Below are positions 7,564 to 16,172 of a stretch of DNA of 64,000 bases, piece after piece (within the stretch, counting starts at the first letter, position 1; every line of letters begins with the position of its first letter). The DNA comes from Thalassospira sp. GTDB lineage: Bacteria > Pseudomonadota > Alphaproteobacteria > Rhodospirillales > Thalassospiraceae. The stretch spans positions 620,001-684,000 of the forward strand of contig NZ_JAUYHK010000011.1 in assembly GCF_030690045.1 (NCBI RefSeq), read 5' to 3'. Position numbers and translations under genes: made by a program. Below the pieces are notes generated by a model. It worked only from the letters and a program-made list of their open reading frames with translations. It did not search any database and had not been told where the DNA came from.

Positions 7564-8669
7564 ACCCCAAATCCCTTTAGCAACTGCACGCGATGCCGGA
7601 TTTCGGCCCTGATCAACCCGCCCCGCCACGGATCGGCCAGTGTGGTCAATAATTCCGGCGCGGGCTGTCTGCCACGGCTATGTGCCCATTTTATGACACG
7701 CAGAATTTTTTCCACTTCTACTGGTACCATATCAGGTATTTCGAATTTGTTTACAATCCCCCAGACTCCGGCCCAGCACCGCGCCACTGAATAAGGATTA
7801 TATCCGCCCCCGCCCAACACCAGAAACCGGGGTGCCATTTCCGCCAGTTCGCGCACCACGTCCCAGACCGAACCATTGCCCAGCATCTGACGCGATAGCG
7901 GGTCTTCGGCAAGGGCATCACAACCGCATTGCAAAACAATCGCCTGTGGTTTGAATTTTTGCGCCAATGGCAGGATATATTCCATCAGGACAAAGCGCAT
8001 TTCATCGTCATTCATGCCGCGTGGCACCGGCAAATTACGCGCCATGCCCCCGGCGATATCATCAATATCGCCGGTTTTCGGCCAGATACCGTCTTCATGC
8101 ACCGAAACCGTCAAAACCCGTGGATCATCAGCAAAGGCGATTTGCACGCCGTCGCCGTGATGGGCGTCGATATCGACATATAAAATCCGGTCCAGCCCGC
8201 CATCGAGAAACGCCAAAATCCCCAATACCGGATCATTGAAATAACAAAACCCCGATGCCTGTGCGGCAAGGCCATGATGGGTGCCGCCCGCCGGATGATG
8301 GATAATGCCACCATCCTGCAACAGACGGGCCGCCAATATCGACGATCCGGCAGCCGTGGCCGGACGCCGGAAAATTTCCGGGTAAATCGGATTGCCGTTC
8401 AGGCCAAGATTAAACCGCGCCATCATATCGGGCGGCAGGGCCTGATCGCGTTCGGCCTGCTGAACGGCGGCGATGTAATCGCGGTCATGAAACCGGGCGA
8501 GTTGATCCGGTGTCGCCACCGGCCCCGTCAGGTAGGTCTGATCATTCACCCAACCCAGCGCATGGACCATATCAACCACCAGCGACACCCGCGGGATTGC
8601 CAGCGGATGTTTCGGCCCATAGCTGGAGCCGCGATAAATCTCGGCAGCGATCATGCGTGGTGGGGTCAT
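7560..8669 (-). CDS. Histone deacetylase-family (AcuC-like) amidohydrolase
   Basis: Zinc-dependent arginase/deacetylase-fold hydrolase; bacterial relatives remove acetyl groups from acetyl-CoA synthetase lysines (AcuC) or acetylpolyamines. Counting from the ATG at 8669 (MTPPRMIAAE), the catalytic THH is at about 130-132, the zinc DxH motif (VDIDAHHGDG) at 168/170, and the glycine-rich GGGGYNP near the end. Size (369 residues) and the YGPKHPLA start fit AcuC-type proteins. A TTG 18 nt upstream could also start it. Its stop overlaps the DUF192 gene as ATGA. The substrate is not determined by context; no acs gene is next to it. Confidence 0.88.
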   Translation of the reverse strand: MTPPRMIAAEIYRGSSYGPKHPLAIPRVSLVVDMVHALGWVNDQTYLTGPVATPDQLARFHDRDYIAAVQQAERDQALPPDMMARFNLGLNGNPIYPEIFRRPATAAGSSILAARLLQDGGIIHHPAGGTHHGLAAQASGFCYFNDPVLGILAFLDGGLDRILYVDIDAHHGDGVQIAFADDPRVLTVSVHEDGIWPKTGDIDDIAGGMARNLPVPRGMNDDEMRFVLMEYILPLAQKFKPQAIVLQCGCDALAEDPLSRQMLGNGSVWDVVRELAEMAPRFLVLGGGGYNPYSVARCWAGVWGIVNKFEIPDMVPVEVEKILRVIKWAHSRGRQPAPELLTTLADPWRGGLIRAEIRHRVQLLKGFGV

Positions 8670-8797
8670 ATTGCGTACAACGTTCAATCGGTTGGCGGAA
8701 ACATATCCGCAAGACAGTCCGCAGGATTGACCCTTTACCCTCAGATGCGCAAGATTGTTTTCTCAAAAGGGCCGGACCCTAAAATGAAAGCAAAGCC

Positions 8798-10144
8798 ATG
8801 ACCAATCCGTTCATTGATCCGATTGCCGATGCTTTGGCCCGGCCCAAATTCACCGTTACCGGAACCGATGAACTGCCGTCATTTTTTGCCGTTACCGATC
8901 TTGCCGTGGCAACGATCGGTGCCGCTGCATCCATGATCGCACGGTATCGCGGCCTTGCCAGCGGGGATGTCGCCCCTGTCACAATCAATCGTCGTCAGGC
9001 ATCGAAATGGTTCGGCATGACAATCCGCCCCGATGGCTGGAAACTGCCGGACCAATGGGATGCGATTGCGGGCGACTATCGAACGCGCGATGGCTGGATC
9101 AGGCTTCATACCAACGCCCCGCATCACCGGGCGGCCGCACTTTCGGTTCTGGGCAATTATCGCGACCGGCAAAGCCTTGCCCCAGCCGTTGCAAACTGGG
9201 ACGCCGACGCACTTGAAGCCGCAATCCTTGCCGCCGGTGGCTGTGCCGCGACCATGCGCAGCCTTGAAGACTGGCAAGCCCACCCGCAAGGCAAGGCAGT
9301 GGCGACAGAACCGATGATCGATTGGCAGGAACATGGCAATGTCACGCCCGATGACCGGATCATTTCGCCAGAACGGCCGCTTGCCGGTATTCGCGTGCTG
9401 GATTTGACGCGCGTCCTTGCCGGGCCGGTTGCCGGGCGATTCCTTGCGGCTTATGGTGCCGATGTTTTGCGCATTGATCCGCCTGCCTGGGATGAAGGTG
9501 CCGTCATCCCCGAAGTTACCCTTGGCAAACGCTGTGCCGGACTTGACCTTAAATCTGCCGGTGACCGGACCCGGTTCGAGGGTTTGCTGGGTCAGGCAGA
9601 TATCCTGCTGCATGGCTATCGTCCTGATGCCCTGTCGGGGCTTGGCTACGACACAAAGGAACTTCGCCGCATTAATTCTTCCCTGATTGATGTTACGCTT
9701 TGCGCCTATGGCTGGACCGGGCCGTGGGCGAAAAGGCGGGGATTTGACAGCCTTGTGCAGATGAGCTGTGGCATCGCCGATTTCGGTATGAAGCAGACCG
9801 GAGCGCAAAAGCCGGTTCCGCTGCCGGTACAGGCGCTCGATCATGCGACCGGCTATCTGATGGCGGCAAGCGCAATATATGCGCTGTTGCGTCGCCAGCA
9901 ATCGGGCATCGTCAGCACGGCAAGGCATTCTCTGGCCGGGACCGCACATTTGTTATGCCAGACAGCGCAAACCGCGTGCCTGACGGCATTTCCCGAAGAA
10001 ACGGCCACAGACATTGATGCGGCTATTGAAATCACTGACTGGGGACCGGCGCGGCGAATTGCCTTTCCCGTTCATATCGAACAGGTTCCCCAGCACTGGG
10101 ATCATCCGGCGGGAAAGCTGCGGCGTCATCTGCCGCAATGGTAA
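8798..10144 (+). CDS. CaiB/BaiF (family III) CoA-transferase
   Basis: Family III CoA-transferase, moving CoA between acids through an aspartyl-CoA intermediate; cytosolic. The clear match is the second half, from about residue 190: PLAGIRVLDLTRVLAGPVAG, AYGADVLRIDPP, LDLKSAGDR, DILLHGYRPDALSGLGYD and the late LDHATGYLMAA. The first ~180 residues look like a second, more diverged partial CoA-transferase domain. It is a single gene, and its substrate is unknown. The last ~28 codons and following bases are duplicated at 12142-12253 beyond the LysR/qor cassette. Confidence 0.88.
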   Translation: MTNPFIDPIADALARPKFTVTGTDELPSFFAVTDLAVATIGAAASMIARYRGLASGDVAPVTINRRQASKWFGMTIRPDGWKLPDQWDAIAGDYRTRDGWIRLHTNAPHHRAAALSVLGNYRDRQSLAPAVANWDADALEAAILAAGGCAATMRSLEDWQAHPQGKAVATEPMIDWQEHGNVTPDDRIISPERPLAGIRVLDLTRVLAGPVAGRFLAAYGADVLRIDPPAWDEGAVIPEVTLGKRCAGLDLKSAGDRTRFEGLLGQADILLHGYRPDALSGLGYDTKELRRINSSLIDVTLCAYGWTGPWAKRRGFDSLVQMSCGIADFGMKQTGAQKPVPLPVQALDHATGYLMAASAIYALLRRQQSGIVSTARHSLAGTAHLLCQTAQTACLTAFPEETATDIDAAIEITDWGPARRIAFPVHIEQVPQHWDHPAGKLRRHLPQW

Positions 10145-10170
10145 AATTGCCTATCGCAATTTTTCAATGA
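10059..10170 (+). repeat. Direct repeat, copy 1 (3' end of CoA-transferase gene)
   Basis: These 112 bp cover the last 28 codons of the CoA-transferase gene, its TAA and 26 bp beyond. They align without gaps to 12142-12253 with about seven mismatches by hand count (about 94% identity). The two copies are in the same orientation and bracket the LysR/qor cassette. Confidence 0.93.
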
Positions 10171-10180
10171 AGGCCTGAAC

Positions 10181-11026
10181 CTAGGACAGGCGACCTATCG
10201 TTTTAATCAGAAAATCCATGCCCTTCCGAACACGGGGCGCATGACGCAAATCTGCATGAACCAGCATCCAGATTTCACGGGCGGGGAAATTTTCGCGGGC
10301 GTCAAATTTCATCAGAAGCGGATCAGCATCACCGATATAACAGGGCAATAACGCAATTCCCAGACCGGAACGGGCGGCGGCAACCTGCACATCCATATCG
10401 TTTGAACGCAAGACAACACGCCGTCCTCGCAACCTTTCCTCAAGCCAGAAATATTGCGGAATATATGCACTGCCTTCGTCCCAACTGATCAAGTCCCAGT
10501 CCGTTTCGGCGTTGGGATATGCCTTTGCGCCATAAAACCCGAATGACATGTTTGCAAGTTTACGGGTAATCACACTGGATTTGCGCGGTCGCGACAATCT
10601 TATCGCAATATCTGCCTGACGGCGGTTCAAATCCGCAGACTGTATTTGCCCCTGCAAAATCACATCAACATCAGGATGCATTTCGCGTAACTGTTTCAAT
10701 TGTGGCCCAATCGTATGGCGGGCAAGCGCAGGGGGCGCACTGATACAAAGCGGCACCGACACACCTGCGACCGCCCCCGCTGCCGCACGTTCAACGGCAA
10801 ACATGGCATCAAGTGCCCCCTGCCCCCGTTCGGCAAGTACCTGACCTTCCACTGTCAGCATCACCGCCTTGGGCAAACGGTCGATCAGGCGCACACCGAA
10901 TGCCGTTTCAAGTGCGGCCACACGCCGGGCAACGGTACTGTGATCCACCCCCAGTTTGCGTGCAGCCCCCGAAAAACTGCCTTCATCGGCAAGCGCCAGA
11001 AAATAACGAAAATCTTCCCAGTTCAT
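10181..11026 (-). CDS. LysR-family transcriptional regulator
   Basis: LysR-type regulator: the N-terminal winged helix-turn-helix (FRYFLALADEGSFSGAARKLGVDHSTVARRVAALE) is followed by a periplasmic-binding-like effector domain. The start at 11026 (MNWEDFRYF) is typical of the family; an ATG at 11044 is possible. It is transcribed away from the quinone oxidoreductase gene across about 100 bp, the usual LysR-target layout, so it probably controls that gene. It resembles the LysR subgroup that pairs with small oxidoreductase genes. The gene ends 11 bp from the direct repeat, suggesting that it came in with the cassette. Confidence 0.9.
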   Translation of the reverse strand: MNWEDFRYFLALADEGSFSGAARKLGVDHSTVARRVAALETAFGVRLIDRLPKAVMLTVEGQVLAERGQGALDAMFAVERAAAGAVAGVSVPLCISAPPALARHTIGPQLKQLREMHPDVDVILQGQIQSADLNRRQADIAIRLSRPRKSSVITRKLANMSFGFYGAKAYPNAETDWDLISWDEGSAYIPQYFWLEERLRGRRVVLRSNDMDVQVAAARSGLGIALLPCYIGDADPLLMKFDARENFPAREIWMLVHADLRHAPRVRKGMDFLIKTIGRLS

Positions 11027-11124
11027 TTGCGCATTATCACCCATTTACCATGCAAATATATGCAATTCCCCACATGATGAATAACCCTTAATCCTGAATT
11101 TGTCACAACATTCAGGAGACAGAC

Positions 11125-12093
11125 ATGACCCGCGTCATTCAAATGGACCAGACCGGAGACCCATCGGCATTATACACCACCGACATGGACTTACCGGCAC
11201 CAAAGGCCGATGAGGTTCGGATCAGGCAAAGCCTGATTGGTGTTAATTTCGTCGATATCTATTTTCGCAAGGGCCTGTATCCATTCCCCGTCATGCCGGG
11301 CGTTCCCGGTGTTGAAGCCGTCGGCAGGGTTTGTGCAACCGGCAAGGATGTCAGCGGCTTTGACATCGGGGAGCGGGTCGCCTATGCCGGTTTTCCCGTT
11401 GGAAGTTACAGGACGGAACGCAATATCGCAGCGAACCGTTTGATAAAACTCCCCAACGATCTGACCGACGAACAGATAGCAGGGTCTTTGTTACGCGGAT
11501 TAACGGCCTATTTTTTATTGGCCCGTGTCTGTCATGTTCAACCCGGGCAAAGCATCCTTATCCATGCTGCAGCGGGCGGGCTGGGACAAATCCTGACCCG
11601 CTGGGCGAAACTGTCGGGCGCAACCACGATTGGCACTGTCAGCACCTCGGAAAAAGCCGATCTTGCCAGGCAGCAAGGTCTTGACCACGCCATATTCTAC
11701 AAAGAACAGGATTTTGAAACAGCGATAGACGACCTGACGGCGGGACGGGGTGTTGATTTTGCCATTGACGGGATAGGGGGTGAAGCATTGGTCAAAACCA
11801 TTCGCACCACAAAACCGTTTGGTACGACTGTCAATATTGGCGAGGTTGGCGGCGCCCTGCCCCTGATCGATGTTCGCACCCTGTCGAACCGGTTTTTAAT
11901 ACGTGCCAGTGTTTTGGCCTTTGCCAACAACATACAGGATTATCACCGCGCAGCCGCCGCATGGTTCGATATTCTGCGCCAGTCACACTTCCCTGCTGCC
12001 CATTCATACAGTTTTACAAACGCACCACAGGCACATGCCGATCTTGAAGCGGGAGCGACAAGTGGGGCAATTTACCTGCAAGCAGATCACTAA
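11125..12093 (+). CDS. NADPH:quinone oxidoreductase (zinc-free MDR family)
   Basis: Medium-chain dehydrogenase/reductase of the quinone oxidoreductase (QorA/zeta-crystallin) type, which reduces quinones or enones with NADPH. Visible features: a catalytic domain with VNFVDIYFRKGLYP and the G-rich GVPGVEAVGRV; then the nucleotide-binding AAAGGLGQ around residue 151; no structural zinc cysteines. 322 residues, the family norm. AGGAGA precedes the ATG. It is divergent from the LysR gene, its probable regulator. Both lie between two copies of a 112-bp direct repeat. Confidence 0.92.
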   Translation: MTRVIQMDQTGDPSALYTTDMDLPAPKADEVRIRQSLIGVNFVDIYFRKGLYPFPVMPGVPGVEAVGRVCATGKDVSGFDIGERVAYAGFPVGSYRTERNIAANRLIKLPNDLTDEQIAGSLLRGLTAYFLLARVCHVQPGQSILIHAAAGGLGQILTRWAKLSGATTIGTVSTSEKADLARQQGLDHAIFYKEQDFETAIDDLTAGRGVDFAIDGIGGEALVKTIRTTKPFGTTVNIGEVGGALPLIDVRTLSNRFLIRASVLAFANNIQDYHRAAAAWFDILRQSHFPAAHSYSFTNAPQAHADLEAGATSGAIYLQADH

Positions 12094-12141
12094 ACCCTGA
12101 AAAGCTTATGGTGCAGGAAGGTGACCATGCGGAACGGTGCG

Positions 12142-12227
12142 TTGCCTTTCCTGTTCATATCGAACAGGTCCCCCATCACCGGGATCATCGGGCGGGAAAG
12201 CTGCGGCGTCATCTGCTGCAATGGTAA
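12142..12227 (+). pseudogene. C-terminal remnant of a family III CoA-transferase gene
   Basis: About 28 codons, in frame to the same TAA, encode a C-terminus nearly identical to that of the gene ending at 10144 (VHIEQVP start, LRRHL and QW end). There is no start codon or body, so this is a fragment. Of six coding differences from the intact copy, four change the amino acid (Q to H, W to R, P to R, P to L), as expected without selection. It is the coding part of repeat copy 2. Confidence 0.82.
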
Positions 12228-12253
12228 AATAGCCTATCGCAATTTTTCAATGA
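12142..12253 (+). repeat. Direct repeat, copy 2
   Basis: Same 112 bp as 10059-10170, same orientation, offset 2083 bp. Weaker similarity seems to extend about 20 bp upstream but none downstream. It lies 49 bp after the quinone oxidoreductase stop and 50 bp before the TPP riboswitch. Confidence 0.93.
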
Positions 12254-12303
12254 TCGCGAACAGTTCTTGACGTCACCGCCCTGACTGCGCATAGTCCCCG
12301 CAT

Positions 12304-12396
12304 CTCCAGGGGGGCCAATCGTGAATTGGCTGAGAGGTTCGGTGTTGCCGGACGACCCTTTGAACCTGAACCGGTTAAGACCGGCGTAGGAAGGTA
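12304..12396 (+). promoter_or_regulatory. TPP (THI-box) riboswitch
   Basis: The conserved thiamine-pyrophosphate aptamer blocks are all present in order: GGGGGGCC, GCTGAGAGG, ACCCTTTGAACCTGAACCGG, then TTAAGACCGGCGTAGGAAGG. It directly precedes thiZ. The AGGAAGG that would serve as ribosome-binding site for the ATG at 12400 is part of the aptamer's 3' edge, so ligand binding could hide it and repress translation; that mechanism is inference. Confidence 0.95.
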
Positions 12397-12399
12397 GTC

Positions 12400-13188
12400 A
12401 TGCGCAACAAAGCCTTGCCGGTTGATCCGGCCCCTGTCCCGCACACCGGATTTGACGTTTGCCTGCGGCGCGCCTGCGTTGCCTTTGACGGGCAGGATAT
12501 TTTCCACGACCTTGATCTTGATCTTCCGGCCAACAGTTTCACCTGTTTGCTGGGCCCGTCCGGGGTCGGCAAAAGCACCTTGTTGCGTTATCTGGCCGGG
12601 TTGGTCGATGATGCGGCCAGCGGCGAGATTACCTGTTCGGATAGCCTGAATTTGCAGGGCCGGGTTGCCTATATGGCGCAGCAGGATTTGCTGTTGCCGT
12701 GGCGCAGTGTGCGGGAAAATGTCGTTCTGGGGGCTGTTTTGCGCGGGAACAGGCCCGATTTTGCCCGTGCGGATGCCCTGATTGCCGAGACGGGATTAAG
12801 CGATGCCGCCCATGTGCGCCCGACGGCCCTGTCGGGCGGCATGCGGCAACGCGCCGCCCTTGCCCGTACCCTGATGGAAGATCGTCCTGTCGTCCTGATG
12901 GACGAGCCGTTTTCGGCCCTTGACCCGCTTAATCGTCTGCGGCTTCAGGATCTGGCCGCAAGGGTGTTGCGCGGCAAGACCGTGTTGCTCGTGACCCATG
13001 ATCCGCTGGAAGCCCTGCGTCTGGGCGACCGGGTGTTGGTTTTGCGCGGATCGCCCGCGCGTTTGCAAGATGCCATCATCCCCGATGGTGACATTCCGCG
13101 GGATGTGACCGACCCGGATATATTGCATTTGCAGGGGGAGTTGCTGCGGCTTCTTGGCGCGTATGATCAAACGGGTATTGCATCATGA
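12400..13188 (+). CDS. thiZ: ThiZ, thiamine-precursor ABC transporter ATPase
   Basis: ATP-binding subunit of a hydroxymethylpyrimidine/thiamine-precursor importer (NitT/TauT-like class). Walker A (GPSGVGKST), Q-loop (AQQDLLLPWRSV), signature LSGGMRQR and Walker B (VVLMDEPFSALD) are visible. It is 262 residues long with the ATG only a few bases beyond the TPP riboswitch. Its TGA overlaps the ATG of thiX (ATGA). The pyrimidine role follows from the riboswitch and the ThiY-type binding protein two genes down. Confidence 0.9.
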   Translation: MRNKALPVDPAPVPHTGFDVCLRRACVAFDGQDIFHDLDLDLPANSFTCLLGPSGVGKSTLLRYLAGLVDDAASGEITCSDSLNLQGRVAYMAQQDLLLPWRSVRENVVLGAVLRGNRPDFARADALIAETGLSDAAHVRPTALSGGMRQRAALARTLMEDRPVVLMDEPFSALDPLNRLRLQDLAARVLRGKTVLLVTHDPLEALRLGDRVLVLRGSPARLQDAIIPDGDIPRDVTDPDILHLQGELLRLLGAYDQTGIAS

Positions 13189-13955
13189 ACAATCGCCTTT
13201 TGACCCTGATGCGCCCCTTTATCATCATCGCCGTCCTGATTGCGGCATGGCAGTTGTTTGTGATCCTGACGGGTGCCCCGAAATATATGCTGCCGGCCCC
13301 GATGGAAGTCTTGCAGACCCTGATCAAACGCAGCGATGTGTTGTTTGATCATGCCCGCTATACCATTGCCGAAATCATCATCGGGCTGTTTGCCGGGTCG
13401 ATGCTTGGCGCGTTGGCCGCCTTGCCGATGGCCTTGTTTGCACCGGTGCGGTTTTGGCTGATGCCGATGTTGCTGGTGTCCCAGGCCGTGCCGTTTTTTG
13501 CGATTGCGCCGTTACTGGTGTTGTGGCTGGGTTTTGGCATGGCGTCAAAAATCGCCATGGCAGCATTGATCATTTTCTTTCCGGTCACCGTGGCATTTTT
13601 TGACGGGCTGTCACGGACCGAGCCGGGCTGGCTTGATCTGGGCCGTACGATGGGGGCCAATCGTTGGCGGTTGCTGGCACATGTGCGACTGCCTGCCGCC
13701 CTGCCCGCCTTTGCCTCGGGCTTTCGCGTTGCCACCGCCGTTGCACCGATTGGCGCGATCATTGGCGAATGGGTCGGGTCCAGCCACGGCCTTGGCTATT
13801 TGATGCTTCATGCCAATGCGCGGGTGCAGATCGATATGGTTTTTGCCTGTTTGCTGGTGCTGTGCGCCTTTTCGATCACGCTTTATTTTCTGGTGGATCG
13901 CGGTTTGCGGGCAGCCCTGCCGTGGCAACCCGACAGCCTTGCCCCGCATCGCTAA
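13185..13955 (+). CDS. thiX: ThiX, thiamine-precursor ABC transporter permease
   Basis: Inner-membrane permease of the same transporter. The binding-protein-dependent permease EAA loop is visible as EPGWLDLGRTMGANRWRLL followed by VRLPAALP at about residues 145-172, with about six hydrophobic helices around it. 256 residues. Start overlaps thiZ by four bases. About half the TauC/SsuC-like permeases have this size; assignment to pyrimidine import is from operon context. Confidence 0.9.
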   Translation: MNNRLLTLMRPFIIIAVLIAAWQLFVILTGAPKYMLPAPMEVLQTLIKRSDVLFDHARYTIAEIIIGLFAGSMLGALAALPMALFAPVRFWLMPMLLVSQAVPFFAIAPLLVLWLGFGMASKIAMAALIIFFPVTVAFFDGLSRTEPGWLDLGRTMGANRWRLLAHVRLPAALPAFASGFRVATAVAPIGAIIGEWVGSSHGLGYLMLHANARVQIDMVFACLLVLCAFSITLYFLVDRGLRAALPWQPDSLAPHR

Positions 13956-14003
13956 ACCTTTTTTCCCGATTTGTTTTTTCATCCCAAGACAGGAGCAATT
14001 CCG

Positions 14004-14954
14004 ATGTCACGCCTGAAATCCATCCTGACCGCCGCCGCCCTTGGCGCGGGGGTTTTCGCCACCAATCCCGCCCATGCCAATGACAGGCTGGTGATCCTGC
14101 TGGACTGGTTTGTGAACCCCGATCATGCACCGCTGATTGTTGCAAAGGAAAAGGGCTTTTTTGCCGCCCACGGGCTGGATGTTGAACTGATTGAACCGTC
14201 CGATCCATCCGCCCCGCCACGTCTGGTCGCGGCCGGTCAGGGCGATGTTGCCGTCAATTACCAGCCGCAATTGCATGTGCAGGCGGCACAGGGATTGCCG
14301 CTGACACGCATTGGCACTTTGGTCGCAACGCCGTTAAATTCCCTGATTGTGCTGGAAGACGGGCCGATCAAGGAATTATCCGATTTGAAAGGCAAGAAAA
14401 TCGGCTTTTCGGTTGCCGGGTTTGAAGATGCCATTCTGGGCACTATGCTGGCACGGCACGGGGTCGCGATGAGCGACATTGAAATGGTCAATGTCAATTT
14501 TTCGCTGTCGCCATCGCTGTATTCCGGGCAGGTCGATGCGATTATTGGCGGATATCGCAATTTTGAACTGAACCAGATGGCAATCGAAGGCAAGCCGGGC
14601 CGGGCCTTTTTTGTCGAGGAAGAAGGGGTGCCGCCCTATGACGAACTGATCCTGACCATCCATCGCGATAAAGTGGATGACCCGCGCATGGCGCGAATGA
14701 TGGATGCGCTGGAAGAAGGGGTGCAATATCTGATCAACCATCCTGATGACAGCTGGCAGGCCTTTATTGCCGCCTATCCCAATCTGGACGACGCATTGAA
14801 CAGTCGCGCCTGGGCCGATACCTTGCCACGATTTGCCCTGCGTCCGGCGGCGGTGGACATGAAACGCTATGCCCGCTTTGCCGATTATCTGAAAGAACAG
14901 GGCATTATCGACACCACGCCGGAACTTGAAAGCTATGTAACCGTTATCGAATAA
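14004..14954 (+). CDS. thiY: ThiY, thiamine-precursor periplasmic binding protein
   Basis: Periplasmic substrate-binding protein, NMT1/THI5-like domain, expected to bind N-formyl-aminomethylpyrimidine or HMP. The ATG at 14004 has AGGAG 8 nt upstream and gives a signal peptide ending in NPAHA at residue 25. The mature protein starts with the family-typical LLDWFVNPDHAPLIVAKEKG and contains GVNYQPQL-like VNYQPQLHVQAAQG and ELSDLKGKKIGF. 316 residues. It is the last gene of the riboswitch operon and is followed by a terminator. Confidence 0.92.
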   Translation: MSRLKSILTAAALGAGVFATNPAHANDRLVILLDWFVNPDHAPLIVAKEKGFFAAHGLDVELIEPSDPSAPPRLVAAGQGDVAVNYQPQLHVQAAQGLPLTRIGTLVATPLNSLIVLEDGPIKELSDLKGKKIGFSVAGFEDAILGTMLARHGVAMSDIEMVNVNFSLSPSLYSGQVDAIIGGYRNFELNQMAIEGKPGRAFFVEEEGVPPYDELILTIHRDKVDDPRMARMMDALEEGVQYLINHPDDSWQAFIAAYPNLDDALNSRAWADTLPRFALRPAAVDMKRYARFADYLKEQGIIDTTPELESYVTVIE

Positions 14955-14965
14955 CCGGAACCGGG

Positions 14966-14997
14966 CCGGATGGGCGGGATGCCGATCCGGTCTTTTT
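14966..14997 (+). terminator. Intrinsic terminator after thiZXY
   Basis: CCGGAT and ATCCGG arms around a 13-nt loop are followed by TCTTTTT, 12 nt after the thiY stop. Confidence 0.72.
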
Positions 14998-15090
14998 CAT
15001 GGACCGTAATCCTGTTCACTTGCGCATAACGCACCGCCTGCCACATTCTGGAATGATAAACAGGTGCAATAACAACAGGGATACCCGCCC

Positions 15091-16089
15091 GTGACCGATG
15101 ACGCCCGCCCGCCCCATCATACGGATACCGGTTTTGAGAACCGCTATCCATTACCCGATGGCAAGAAAACCTTTTTTACGTTTTTGAAACGACGCTATTT
15201 CGGCGATGAGAACTGGCCCAAGGCCAAACATCAGCACGGCAAAACCCCGCAGGAATTGCCAAATCTTGAGGCCATTCACGCCCCCGACCCGACCCAGGCC
15301 CAGATCACCTGGATCGGCCATGCCTCGGCGCTGGTGCAATATGGCGGGATAAATATCCTGACCGATCCGGTGTTTTCGCACCGGGCGTCACCATTGCGTT
15401 TTGCCGGGCCACGGCGCTACAGCCCGCCCGGCCTGCGCATTGATCAATTGCCGAAAATCGACATGGTGGTGCTGTCGCACAATCATTATGACCATTTCGA
15501 CCTGCATAGCTTGCGGGAAATCGGCACCGGGCCGCGCCATATTGTGCCGCTGCGCAATGGTGCCCTTTTGCAACAAGCCGGGATTGATACCTGTCATGAA
15601 CTTGATTGGGACCAATCCCTTACCCTGGACGGGGTGACGGTCACATTATTGCCATCCTATCACTGGTCCAGCCGCAAACTGAGTGACCGCAAACAGATGT
15701 TATGGGGCGGTTATGGATTTGAATTTGCCGACGGGTTCAAATTTTATTTCGCGGGCGATAGCGGCTGGAACGAAAAATTATTTTCCGAAATGGGGGCGCA
15801 ATACGGGCCGTTTGATTTGGGTCTGATCCCGATTGGGGCCTATGAACCGCGTGATTTTATGGAACGTGCCCATGTCAATCCGTATGAGGCCGTGCAGCTT
15901 AAACAGGCGATGGGTGTCAAACAGGCGATTGCCATTCATTGGGGAACCTTTGTCCTGACATCCGAACCGGTTGATGAACCGCCGCAAAAATTGCGCCATG
16001 CCTTGCATGAGGCAGGCATTGCCGCAGATGAATTTCAGGCCGTGCCGATTGGTGCCACCCGCATTTTTAGCCGTGACCCCGGCCCCTGA
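15091..16089 (+). CDS. MBL-fold hydrolase (NAPE-PLD/UlaG-like)
   Basis: Cytosolic metallo-beta-lactamase-fold hydrolase of the group that contains NAPE-phospholipase D and UlaG-like lactonases. Features: the strand WIGHASALVQ, LTDPVFSHRASP, the zinc motif SHNHYDHFD (HxHxDH) at about residues 130-138, YHWSSR, AGDSGWNEK and the late AIHWGTF. 332 residues. A GTG start at 15091 with a purine stretch 11 nt upstream is used. The substrate is unknown; lipid or lactone hydrolysis is a guess from the family. Downstream, an EamA gene starts about 85 bp later. Confidence 0.85.
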   Translation: MTDDARPPHHTDTGFENRYPLPDGKKTFFTFLKRRYFGDENWPKAKHQHGKTPQELPNLEAIHAPDPTQAQITWIGHASALVQYGGINILTDPVFSHRASPLRFAGPRRYSPPGLRIDQLPKIDMVVLSHNHYDHFDLHSLREIGTGPRHIVPLRNGALLQQAGIDTCHELDWDQSLTLDGVTVTLLPSYHWSSRKLSDRKQMLWGGYGFEFADGFKFYFAGDSGWNEKLFSEMGAQYGPFDLGLIPIGAYEPRDFMERAHVNPYEAVQLKQAMGVKQAIAIHWGTFVLTSEPVDEPPQKLRHALHEAGIAADEFQAVPIGATRIFSRDPGP

Positions 16090-16172
16090 TCGCCTGCCAT
16101 GCCATTTGCCAAACGGTCTGGAAATATGCTTTAACCACCTGATATTGATTTCTTTCAGGGGCGGGACCGCAA

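Noticed and set aside
10171-12141. LysR-qor cassette as a transposon or integron unit
   Set aside because: No transposase, integrase, terminal inverted repeats or attachment site are visible; only the long direct repeat remains as evidence.
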